DNA of 64,000 nucleotides, taken from assembly GCA_963383645.1 (NCBI GenBank), contig OY726571.1, positions 81,350,888 through 81,414,887 on the forward strand, read 5' to 3'. A program made the position numbers and the translations under genes. Below are positions 35,701 to 48,164 of this stretch, one piece after another (position 1 is the stretch's first letter; every line of letters begins with the position of its first letter). The notes below the pieces were generated by a model. That model was not told where the DNA came from. It did not search any database and saw only the letters and a list, made by a program, of their open reading frames with translations. Origin of the DNA: Muscardinus avellanarius (taxonomy: Eukaryota; Chordata; Mammalia; Rodentia; Gliridae).

Positions 35701-38700
35701 CTTAGCATCCTTTGGCACTATTTTTACCTTCATGTAAAATTGAGCAAGCACATGCATAGGAAATTCACAGAAGGAAGGAGAATGGACCATAAGTGCATGC
35801 CAGTAACCCAAGAAATGTAAATTAAAATAACGCATGGTTTACAATCAAAGTGGAAAAGATTTTAAAAGGATCCATAAAAACAGGCAGTGCAATTAAAGAA
35901 GCCCTGAGATTGTCACCAATACTCTGCTGGTGGGAATGGACGGTGGGATCATTTTATAGGAAGTAATTTTACAAAAATTCAATCAGGAACCTTTAAAATT
36001 TCATTATCCAGAGTTAACTTAAAACAATCTTTGCCTTTTGACTTAATAATTCTGTTTCTCCAGGCATGTATCTTTTGGATCTAATCAAAGATGTAGACAA
36101 AAGTTTTTTCGTAGAGGATGTACGTAGAATGTTGTAGCTTTGCTTAGAGTTAAATTGAAAATAACATGGATAACTAGCAATGAAGGACAAATTAAATAAC
36201 TAATGGTATGTTTATGTAATTTATTCTTCCACAAATACTTATGAGCACTGCCATATGCCAGGCACCCTTCTAGGATTTATTAGGGACAATTCTGTTGTCA
36301 AGTTTTATGTGTGCATTGCTAAATATCAGATTTCCAAAGAATACTGAATGAGACGGAGGATGTGCAATATAGTATTCAGAAACAAAACTGTATATGTAGT
36401 GTGATCTTAATTTTGTTTAAAAAACAGTCACCTACATGGATAAAATAGTAGGTAAGAACCCATAAGATAAATAGTGGTTTACAAGTGGTAGGATTTCAGG
36501 GGATTTTCATATTCTTTTGTACTTGTGTTTTTTCCAGTTGTGTGTAGAATCATAATTATTTAAAAGTTATTTTAAGTGACATTTCAAAATGATTTTAATT
36601 CTATTTAAAAGATGCTCACAGAAAGTTTTAAATGAACATGATAAATTAAACAAAGTGCAGATGAAATAACCTACAACTCAGTTTTGGCGTATATGTAACA
36701 GAAACGTGAACAAGATGTGTACGGAAAGGAAACACAAAAACAATACGCGATTATATCTGAGGCAGGAATTTCTGGATGTTGTAAACTTCTCTTTTGCATT
36801 TAATTAATTTTGTACAATGAACATGTTTTATTTCTAACATCAGAAAAAAAGCACTTAAATATTAGACCTTTTTTATTCTAGAATATTTCTGAGAAAAGGA
36901 AAAAAAGATGGTATGAAGAAGCCTTTTTTCTCTTAATATGTGTGTGTGTTCTGTTTTCTTCTAGTTTGTTAGTTAATTATGTACAGAAAAACTTTCTATT
37001 TCTCTGTACAGTATCTCCCCCCTCCCCAATATCATTGTGGATTCTTGAGCTGTTTTTTTTTAAATTAAATTGGTTAAAACCCATTATACCCTATACAGTT
37101 TAAGACATTTTAAGTTAATGACTTTACATTTCCCCTGAACCAAAGGACCTTGGCTCTTAAATCTTAATACATACCTACCAGCTCAAGTGCTACTACTATC
37201 TAGAATATTGTTTTTATCTTGTTTTCTTTAACCCTACAAATTTTATGCATTGAGAATTTATTTCAATGTATTTACATATTTACCATCATCTTTGCCTTCT
37301 ATTCATTTTTGTGTCTTACAGTTTCTTCTTTTTCTTTTTTCTTTCTAGAAGATAAACTTTCCTGGGAGTTTGTTGGTAGTAAATTATTTCTGTTTGTCTG
37401 AAAATCTCTTTACTTTGTCTTTATTGTTTATAGATAAGCTTGCTGAATATGTTATGTGGAACTGAAAATATTTGTTTCTCCAGTGGCTGCTGTAGTAAAA
37501 TTATAAGATCATTTAGGTGGAGAATAGCATTTTAAAAGCCTATAAAGCTAGGTGCAGTGGCCCAGATCTGTAGTCTCAGAGACTCGGGAGGCTGAGGCAG
37601 GAGGATGACAAGTTTGGAGCTAGCCTGGGCAACATAGACCCTGTCTCAAATAAAACGGAAAGAGAACTAGGAATGTAGCTCAATGGTGGACTATTTGCCT
37701 AACATGCATGACAACCTGGGTCAATCCCAGTACTGCCAAAAGTAAATAAATAAATAAATGTCAAAATGTTTTATAAAGCAGTACATGTTGGTGCATGCCT
37801 GTAATCCAAGTACCTGGAAGGCTGAGACAAGAGGACCATAGGTTCGAGAACAGCCTCAGCAAGTAGTGAGACTCTCATCAACCTAGTGAGACCCTGTTTT
37901 AAAATAAAAGTAAAATAGGATTAGTAGTGTAGCTCCGAGGTAGAATGCCTCTGAGTTTAATCCCTAGTACAAAAAAAAAAAACCCACATTTCTTATAAAA
38001 TTATTTGAAGGTCTCATAGTTTTGGCATATTCACCCAGTAAAAGTTAGAATATACATCAGTTTAACTCGCTGATTTTGTAAGTCTAGCCAAATTCAGATA
38101 TAATCCACAGAGATTGAAGGAAGTGATGTTTCTGAACCATTCTCACTCAAAATCAGCATCAACATCAGCACATTCCATTACTCTTGCAGGAGGGTTTGTG
38201 GTCAGGGCCCCAATTCCACTGAGAAGCTGTTAGCACCGACAACCCATTTAGGAAGCCAGGAGGATCTATTTACTGAAATAATTACTTCATGCTATTTTTC
38301 CTCTCGTGTAGGAGTCAGGGAGCGTGCTAACTGATCTTCTGTAAGGATAATCAGAAGTGGTTATTGTAGTATCATTTATTAAAGAAAGCAGGTCATGGTT
38401 TTCCTCAGAAATTTTCAGCTCTTTAGTTCAGTATGAGATCATTTCTTCAGCTGGGTGAATGTGGCCTCAAACCAGTGAGAAGGATGGCTTGCTACTGGAT
38501 TATCAGAAGTAACTTATCCCCTGCACCCAGAACCAAGGTGCCAGAGGCCAGATTCCTCAGGAGACTTTTCTGCAGTGTAATGTTGTTTGCCCTTTCGTTG
38601 AGGAATTGCTATCTGGAGTTTTAGTTTAAAACACATGACTCAATCTGACTTCCCACCTTGCGTGAGTCTCGGGATTTCTCTCCTGTCTACCATAGAACAG

Positions 38701-41346
38701 TATTCTGTCCAAGTGACAGCCTGCCTTGTCAGGAACCCACAAGACAGGCTTTAGCTAAAGTAACATCTCCGATGTGTGCCTCATGGTCATGTTGAGTCTG
38801 CTACAAATCCTCTTACTTTCTTACCAGCTCAGCTACATATTTAAAGAGTTATCTCCATAGTATTATAAGAATTGTCTAAGAGGCAATTTCTGTCTTGCTC
38901 CAAATTGAAGTTCAACCCTTCTTATCTTTCCTCTTGGAAGTTTTCAGATGAACTTTTTCAGTGATTCATTACTGCTGAGCTCTCCCAAGCAATCACTATC
39001 ACCAAGAAAGCCTACAAAGTTTTACTTGCACCCAGTAAAATGTTTTGCACCTGTAAAAAGTTTTATTTGCACCCAGTTAGGTGCTGTTTTCAGATGTTGG
39101 ACCATATAAGGAGACATAGCATAAGTCAATTTCTAAGTATTTGAGGATATACAAATTAATGATTTGTGTGCATTTCAGATTTGGCGCAAATATGATGCTG
39201 ACAGCAGCGGCTTCATATCAGCTGCGGAGCTGTACGTAAGTGTCGCTGGGAACTGTCACTGGCAAAGGGTGGGCTTATCAGTAGGAATTTGACCCATCCG
39301 TATCATGAGTTTGATTTCCACAGGCCTGAAATACATGGCTTTGAATTTGTTCCTTTAAAGGGACGTAATCCTGTTTAGAGAAGTTAGAAAGTGCGGGGTG
39401 CTTTGCTTTTGGGGGAGGAGTTATAATTGAGTAGTTATGAATTTTTAGGCCTTAAGCTATCCTCTGGGTCCCACGAGCTCCCTGCAGATAGTCACAACCC
39501 TCCACTCTTGGATTTCCTGCTTGTTACAAGCATTTTACTTCCTCCTTGAAACACAGAAACCACAGTCCCTAAAACAAGACCTTTGCTGCTATTTGCTTAG
39601 TGCATAAAATGTCAATTTTCTCTTGGTGTCACAGAACTTCCTGCGAGACCTCTTTCTCCACCACAAGAAGGCCATTTCTGAGGCGAAGCTGGCAGAGTGT
39701 ACAGGCACATTGGTGAGTGATGAAGGGCAGGTCCCATGGTCTTGGAGAGTGTGGGCAGGCTAAGCGGATGTGTGAGAAAGCCTCGTCTCTGGAGGACACT
39801 GGCTAACAGGCAGCTGTGTTAGCTTCTCTTGGGAACAGAGTGCCTGTGTTTAAGAAAGAAGGCTGTTGTTCACCTGCCTCTGGGGAGTGCAGTCTGCATT
39901 AGGTTTCTAAGCACTAGACCTAAAGTTAGTCAAAGTCACATAGAGACAAGTAAACACGAACCTACACGATCAGGACCGAACAGATGGATGCTGCCTCTCA
40001 CCAGGGCAGAGGAATCTGCTCATGCAATGATTTAGTGCTGACTTAGTGCAGTGGAAAGCCAAATAGATGCAGGATGGGCGTCTTTCCTCTAGTAGCGATG
40101 GCTTAGGAAAATGCTTTCAACTTTGTTAACCTCTGCTGTAACACGGGGGTTAATCGTACCTCACTACTGTGAGGGTGACGATACATTTTGCATGCTGTAT
40201 AGGACCTAACACATGCCAGATATACTGGCTCTTATTGAATAGTTGTGGTCTAAATTGTCAATATGTCAGAGGTCTCTCATGGCATCCTTGTCCCAAATGA
40301 CTCTGAGACTCTTTTGGTGTTAAGCTCCCTGGAACATGGTAATGTAGAAGAGGCCTTTGGTGAACTGGTTCTCACATTCAGTCTTGATGCCTGACTTGAC
40401 GTGTCTCTCCCTGTCCTGGTCGCTGTTTGTATACAGTTAGACCTTCCTCTTCCTGTGGCCTTTGCCTGGCCCCTCTCCAGCCTCACATGTACACTTCATT
40501 CTCATCAGGTCTGCTGGTTTCTTAATCAGCAAACAAGACATTTACTGACCTAGGTTTCATTGTGCACTTGTGGGATTATTGCATCTATTATATAAAGTAT
40601 TCTTTTGTGTGTGCGTGTGGTACTGGGGGTGGAACCCATTGGCTTTTCTACCTCTGGGCTATACTCCCAGACCTATTTTATATTTTATTTGACAACAGGG
40701 TCTCACCAAGTTGCTGGGAGTCTCACTAAGTAGCTGAGGCTGGCTTTGAACTTGTGCGATCCTCCTGTCTCAGGCTCCCAAGCACTGGGACCACAAGCAT
40801 GCGCCGCCACGCCCAGCTATACAAAGTATTCTTGAGCCTTGTGGCGAAGGCTTGCATACCACTGACTAGAGTCTGTGAGTATCTGCTAAAATGTGTGCCA
40901 CTTAGTTGATTTGTATGGACCTTTTTATTAGTGATTCCAAGTAGTAAAACTCATTCTAAGAATGAGATAACTGAGAAAAGCAAAGGCACCAGCTGAGCTG
41001 AAAGCTGAGCAAGGGCTCCAGGTTTTTAGTCTTGGATCCCCTGCCTCTTGCTCTGGACTTTGATTGCACTGAGTCAAATGAGTCCTGGTCAAATGAGTGT
41101 CCTGGGAAGAAAGATGGTGCTCTTGACCATGACAACTTATAAATGGTCTGGACTGGAGCAAACAGAGAGACGGTCACATCCCAGGGCAGCTTCTCAATTA
41201 AGGAAACAATTCAGCTTCTTACTATGTTGACTTAATAGCATGCAACACAATGTTCAGATTTCCAAGTAAATATGTGCATAGCACTCAAGGTTGAAGCAGA
41301 AAATCCCCCAGAAGCAGGAAGCAGTTTTCCAGCTGCAGAATAGACT

Positions 41347-41391
<45 letters not shown>

Positions 41392-44300
41392 TAAGCTCCA
41401 TTTAAACCTTATAATGGAATAAATAATATGAAACGGAAATCAGGCTGAAACTGCCAGCGGGCCAGGCAAGGAGGTGTTTCTTCTAGCAGAGCATATTTTA
41501 AATGCTGTTTTAACAGAATGTTGACACTGGCTGTTGTTACCTCAATTTTATTAACTTATAAAACATGAGTTACATGATGAATTTATTTGCATTTTGAATC
41601 TCTTATATGTTTCTTCTAGCAGACAGCCATTTGACTCAGGGCGTCTCCCCAACTCCCGCTAACAATAATCAACCACTACCTTCTGACTTCTTAATATAGC
41701 TCAGCTCTTCCCTTCCCCTCCCCCCTTTTCTACATCTGGTTCTTATTTATCCTTCAGGATGCAGATGGTTCTTTGATATTATCTTAACCCCAAAAAACTT
41801 CAAGAACCTTCTTCCAAAGTGAATCCTAGTACCCCTGCTCTGTGTCCACATAGCACAGTGTGAATGTCAGCATCTTTACTTTATAGTCCTTTATTTAATT
41901 CATTCCATGAACATTTGTTAAATATGTATCAAGCCCCAGGTACTACTCTAGTCCGTGGAGATTTAACAGTGGACATAACAGGCAGAGGCAAGATTGACAA
42001 TCCACAATAAATGAAATGAATAATAAATTATATTGCATGACAGAGAATAATGAGTGTTATGGAAAAATGAGAAAGCAGAGCCAGGCAGGGCTGAATGTGC
42101 CAGCAGGGTAGCTGCGGTGGGGACAGGGGAGAAGGTGTAATTTCTAGCAGGCTTCCAGGGTACCCTTTGGGAAGGTGAGCTGTGAGGAAGGCCTGAGGGT
42201 GCAGCAGGCAGGGCCCTAGAATGGGAACCCGCCTGGGATTTTTCCAACAAGAAGAACCAGTGAGGCTGGAACAGAGAAAGCAAGGAGGAGACTAACTGGG
42301 AGCCACATCTGGCTTCTTAGGCACCGTGAAGTTTGAGTGAGATTGGGGTCTACTCTGGGATTTGAACAGAGGGACCATGCTCTGCACGAGGCTGGCACCA
42401 ACAAGACCCATCAGAGGCCAATGCTGGCATCTATTGCCATATCCCAGCCCTCAGTTGGGGCTGGGCACACAGAGACTGCTTTATGCAAATTAAACTGAAT
42501 TTTCAATTGTTACTCAATGGTCAGCTACAACTAAATGTGACCGTTACTTCTTAAGGCCCTCCTCCCTTTCTGCCTGATTCCTTGTGATCCTGTACCCCCA
42601 CTATGGCTCTGGATCCCTTGTGGGATGCCTGGTGGGTTGCATGTTACCTAGAAAAAATTCCTTTTTTTTTTCTCCTTATAAAGTTCCTAAGTGAGCCAGG
42701 AGTTGTGGCGCACGCTTGTAATCCCAGCATTTTGGGAGGCTGAGACCGGAGGATCGAGGTTCACAGACAGCCTCAGCTATTTAGTGAGGCCCTTTGCAAC
42801 TCAGGGAGACCCTGTTTCAAAATAAAGAATAAAAAATAGGGCAGGGGGTGTGGCTCGAAGGTCGAATGCCCCTGGGTTCCATTCCCAGACCCGAAAAAAA
42901 AAGGTCCCTAAATGATGTTAAGAATTGCCAACTTATTAAACACCAAGCCGAAAACAAATAAATGAAATACAATGGAAATTAAGAGTTCTACAAAATTGTT
43001 CTGGAGAAGAGAAGAAAATTCATTTACTTGGGGAAGGGAGAGGAGAGAGAAGAGTGAGTCATGCCACATAAAGACCAGGGGCTGCCTTGCTCAGGCGGCC
43101 CATTGTGAGGACACAGGCAGACAGTGTGCAAAGCCAGTGCAGCCCGTGGCTGAAAAGAGACACTGAACCTCACAGAGCAGCCGCGGGTGCCCAGAACCCT
43201 TTTATTCACAGTCTTTGGGCTTCAAGAAACCTCTGCATGGTACTATCTTTGGTGGTGATTCCTGAACTGAAGACAATCTGGCAGTATGTGATTATTGCTG
43301 GCTTTGAGCTCAGAACCATCAGCCTAGAGTTCTGTGAAGTAGCTAAGAGGGACCAGTGATGTGGGACCCAACTCTAAAGGGTGCAGATTGAGAACTGTCA
43401 TTGGCTGTGACAGTCCTGTAAGTCTGTGTCTGTTTCATTGCTAAAACCTGGTGGCTCTTCTGCCCACATAGGCTGCAGGTAAGTACTCACTTTTGTTCTA
43501 AATTGTCCCAGAGTGATAAACCCATGACTGATGAGACTCCAAGTGGCCCCTTGTCAGCCGTATGTGCTGATGCGAGAGCTAAAGGTGGAGAGAGCTGGTG
43601 CATCTCCACCTCAAGATGTGAGCTGAGTAAGAAGACAAGATGAGTTTAATGAGATTTTGGCCAGTCTTTTTACTTTTCTTTTCTGTTATAGAAGTGACTC
43701 TTCTTTCCAATAAACAGTTTGATGTTTTAAAAAGACTTTTTTCATTTTCCTAGAACCCTTTGGGGGTATTGATTTTAGAAACTCTACTTTTGTAAAATAA
43801 AAAAAAAAAAAAGACTTCTGCACTCTGAGCTCTAAGTGACTTGCCAAGTGTGAAATCACATTATTGCTGCTGCAGTGGCTTCTTTTGAGCAATGAACGCA
43901 CTAGTGGCAACACTGCTTTAAAGATCGGGCTCTGAGGCTTAGCATCAAATGCTTTACTTAAGGGATGTAACCTACTAAATGAATTCAAATTAACCTGAAT
44001 GAGGATTGGCACATGTGAGAGCTGTCTGAGGCATGGTAATGAATGAATCAAGGCAGGGTAGCCCATTGGAAGAGAAATGCTGAGATCTGCACGCCTTGTC
44101 TTATCCCTGTTCTCCACAAGGAAGGAAATGGCTTATTAATACAGTTCTACTATGACACTGAATCAAGAGGTGCTGGGATGTTATTAGATAATATTTAATT
44201 TTATTAAGTGCAAGATACTATGTCTAGGAAATAAAAGTGCATGTACCAAATTAGAACATGGAAATTGAAATATTGTAGAGCAGTACATTTAATTCTGACA

Positions 44301-47300
44301 CTCTGGCCGACAAGAAAATTATACAAGGTTGAGCAGGTCCCTGTTCTCCACCCTGGTCCTAGCTCTTGTCCTTCCATGCTCGGGTTAAAGTGGCTGCCCT
44401 GCCTTTTGCTTCCTTCACTATCGTTCTGTGATCCAGGCCAACCTGAGACATGTCTTGGCTCAGTCCTGAGCTGCCTTCCCTATCTCTGAATACCCTCACT
44501 CTACTGGGGACCTCAGCTTGTTGAGCCTTGGTTTTAAATACTAACTAAAGGTGGATGACCTCCCATGGATTTCTACAACTCAGGGTACTTCTCTGAGCTG
44601 CTTGGGTGTACTTGGAAGTGCTATCTTGTTTAAAGCTTTGTCTGACCTCATAATGTAAACAGGCTCTTTGGACCATGTTAAAACTTTCTCTGATAGGTAA
44701 GGCTCAGCCTTAATTCCTTCTGGCTTCATGGAGAAGTGAGATTTCTCCTGTGATCCACAGGGCAAGTCCTCTAGGTTTACATGTTGATGTGCTACATGGG
44801 GCTATCAAATGATTCCAGAAGACCCTGACTCGAAGCAAGAACCCAGATTGCAAGCTTGTAATCATTATGCAAAAATCCTATGTTGTCCATCAGGAGCTGT
44901 CGTAGTTATTACTGTGATTCACCAAAACACTGTGCTCCTCCTAAGCTCACTGCTTTGCCTCTTTAAAATTAGGTGTGACTAGTGACCTCTTTCAGTAGTG
45001 AGTTGCCATTGTCTCTTTCTACTATGGTAACTGTGAATATTGCTGGATGACAGCTATTCTGTCATTCTGGGACCCAGAATATGGAGGACATGGGCTAGAG
45101 CTCCCAGCTGACTCTAGATTCTCATGAAATATGAGGTCCTGGCCATTGAGACCTTGGGCAAGGGGTCTCAAGGCTACAACCCATCACTCGGAAGCCAAAA
45201 TGCAATTCATTCTGGAGCAAATACTAATTTTCTCACAGGCAGATGGATTCTTCGGGCCATTTAGGCTGATTTGCCACCAGAAGGTCAAAATAGAAAAGAA
45301 ACAAAACTTACTACCCAAATAAGTTCCTTTACAGGTATTTATTGTAACCATTTTCCTTTCTGTGTTTCAGATGAAGATCTTTGATAAAAATAAGGATGGC
45401 CGGTTGGATCTCAATGACTTGGCAAGGTGTGTGATGGAAGTGACATCCGTTTCCCTTAAAGGCTCTGTGTACACACTGGGGCAAGTTAAATGCCTCCGTG
45501 CTCACCTTACTTCCTAAGAGTCACCTGCTTTTTGTTTTGTTTACTTTTTTCATAATAAGCACTTTCTTGATTGCAGCAAGAAATTGTTTTCCAGAGTTCT
45601 GAAAAAGTTGTTCTGACCATTCTGTCTAGTTTTTCTCGTTGCTTTTATGAAAGAGAATTTTCAGGGGCCCAAACCCATTTCTCACGAAGATGAAATTTTT
45701 TAAAGTATCTCTATGGTTATGACTTAGTCCTTATGAAATTTTTTCAATTTATCTATTTGTTTTTATGATGTTCCTATCGCTCAAGCACCTACTATTCTCA
45801 AAATCATGTATACCTTCCTCATATTAGAGCTATGGATTTGCTTACATCACGTGGATTGTATTTATTTTTCCCTTCTTAGAATTCTGGCTCTTCAGGAAAA
45901 CTTTCTTCTCCAATTTAAAATGGATGTAAGTAGTGGCAGTTCTCTAAATGGGTTCGTGTCCTCATTTCTCTATGTGTGGGGGAAGAAGAGAAGAAAGGAA
46001 GCCATCTACTTGTCTCTTTTAACTTAGAGATTGACCAGGCTCAGAGTAGAATCAGAGAATCCTAAGGGTCGTTGATTCAAAGTTATGGAAGTTTCTCAAG
46101 ATCCTAGAAGAGTAATACAGATGCAGTTTCCCACTGCTAGATTGACAATGTTTTTTCCATACACAGGCATGCTCTACTGAAGAAAGGAAAAGGGACTTTG
46201 AGAAAATCTTTGCCCACTATGATGTTGTAAGTGTGCCTCTTTATATTGTGCTGGCCATCTTTAGGTGGGAAGTTTGCTTAAGCCCTATGTGGTGTCATCT
46301 TACCCACAAGCTCTATGTTTATATGATGAGTAGCAATCCCACAGGTGTGTTGTGAGGTCTAGGTGTCCTGGACTTCTCTATAACTTCTGAGAACTAAGTA
46401 GAAATGGGCAATGGAGTACTTATAGCTGGAAAGAGACTAAAATCATAACGCTATCTTTGTTTCTTGTGTCCAAACTAACAAAGTTTCTCCTTAATATAGG
46501 AATAAAAGTCTATTTACAATGCTCAAAAATGAAAACAAAACTTCCAACATCCAACTGAAAGAAAAAGAGGCATGAGCATAACTATTTGATATGAAAACTA
46601 TTTCTTGTAGGACCAACTATATGGTCATTCTTTATAGGGGACAAAATGATTAATTCTAAAGCATCAAATATAGCAGAGATTGTATTTCTGGAGGACAAGG
46701 TAGGACATGTGAGAAGGAAGGAAAACAGACAGAAGGTTGGGGAGAGTGTTATATGCTGAGCAGGGAAGAATACTGTCTGGGAGAGGCATGGTTGAGTCTA
46801 TGGCTCTCTGACTAGTTAGGACCTGGGTTTGCATCAGCCCTTATTAGCCATGTGATCCAGGGCAGGTTTCTTAGACTCAGCCTTCTTGAATTGTGTCTCC
46901 CTTATCTATAAGATTACAGTGAACTGGGTGTGGTAGCACAGGCTTGTACTCCCAGCATTTGGGAGACTTGCAGTTCACAGATAGCCTCAGCTACTTAGTG
47001 AGGCCCTCTGCAACTTAGTGAGACCCAGTTAAAAAATAAAAAATAAAAAATAAAAAATAAAAAATAAAAAATAAATAGGGCTGGGAGTGTTGCTTGGAGG
47101 TAGAATGCCCCTGGGTTCCATCCCTAGTACCGCAAAAAAAAAAAAAAAGATAAAAATAATAATAATATCTACCTAATCAAGTTCTTATGGGGATTAAATG
47201 AATTCATGTTTATAAAGCTTTTATAAGTGTGCTTGGCATATAAGCAAGTATGATATGAGTGTTTGGTAAATACATCATGGGAATAGAAATTTTAGAATTT

Positions 47301-48122
47301 TATGTTAGCAATCCAGGATTAAGAAAACATAAAGAGAGTAAATGTGTTGTTCTAACTGGAACTTTAGAGAAGAAGCTGAAATTTTATTTGGTTTTGTATC
47401 TTATAGAAACACATGTTTGCATGGGTAGAAAAATAAAGTTTTATCTGTAGTCTGAATGATGATTGTAATATACCTATTAGATAGTCTCCATTGATTTAAA
47501 GTCTACATTTCAATAATTACAAAGCCATTGCTCAGTCATAAAGTAAATTAAAAAATTTCAACTATCCTTTAAAGAATCAGTATGATGTACAATTATCACT
47601 TATCTGAACTGAAACCTAGTATTTGGAGAACAAATAAGATAGCAAATTTTATGTTGAAGATATCTGAGTCAAGGGATTCAAATCTACTGCTTCTCACATG
47701 GGAGCATGAAGTTATTCTTATAGAATTCTTTTAATTCATGGGAAACATTCCTGTCTTGCATGAAGAACATAAGCTGAAATGCACCATTTCTAAGTCTGCT
47801 TGTAATCTATTTGCCTAATTTATTCTTTGGTTGGTTTTTTTTTTTTTTTTTTTTTTTGGTACTGGGGATAGAACCCAGGGGCATTCTTCCTCCAAGCCAC
47901 ACCCCCCACCATCCCACCATATTTTTTATTCTTTATTTTAAAACAGGGTCTCACTGAGTTGCAAAGGGCCTCACTAAATAGCTGAGGCTGTCTGTGAACC
48001 GTAATCCTCCTGTCTCAGCCTCCCAAATGCTGGGATTACAAGTGTGCGCCACCACATCCAGTTTATTATTTGCCTTTTTTATTTAAAAAAATCATATATG
48101 GGTAGTTGGGTCTCTCTGTCTA

Positions 48123-48164
<42 letters not shown>

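Larger units (their letters stand above)
34977..39178 (+). other. SCGN: SCGN intron 4
   Basis: 4202 nt, phase 0. It holds an old L1M 3' end and two SINEs. The acceptor is GCATTTCAG. Confidence 0.9.
39713..45370 (+). other. SCGN: SCGN intron 6
   Basis: 5658 nt, phase 0. It holds MIRs, two SINEs, a long poly(T), and an older repeat. The acceptor is TGTGTTTCAG. Confidence 0.9.

Noticed and set aside
41352..41388. Reversed retrocopy ending in poly(T)
   Set aside because: No reversed AATAAA or recognisable transcript lies next to it.
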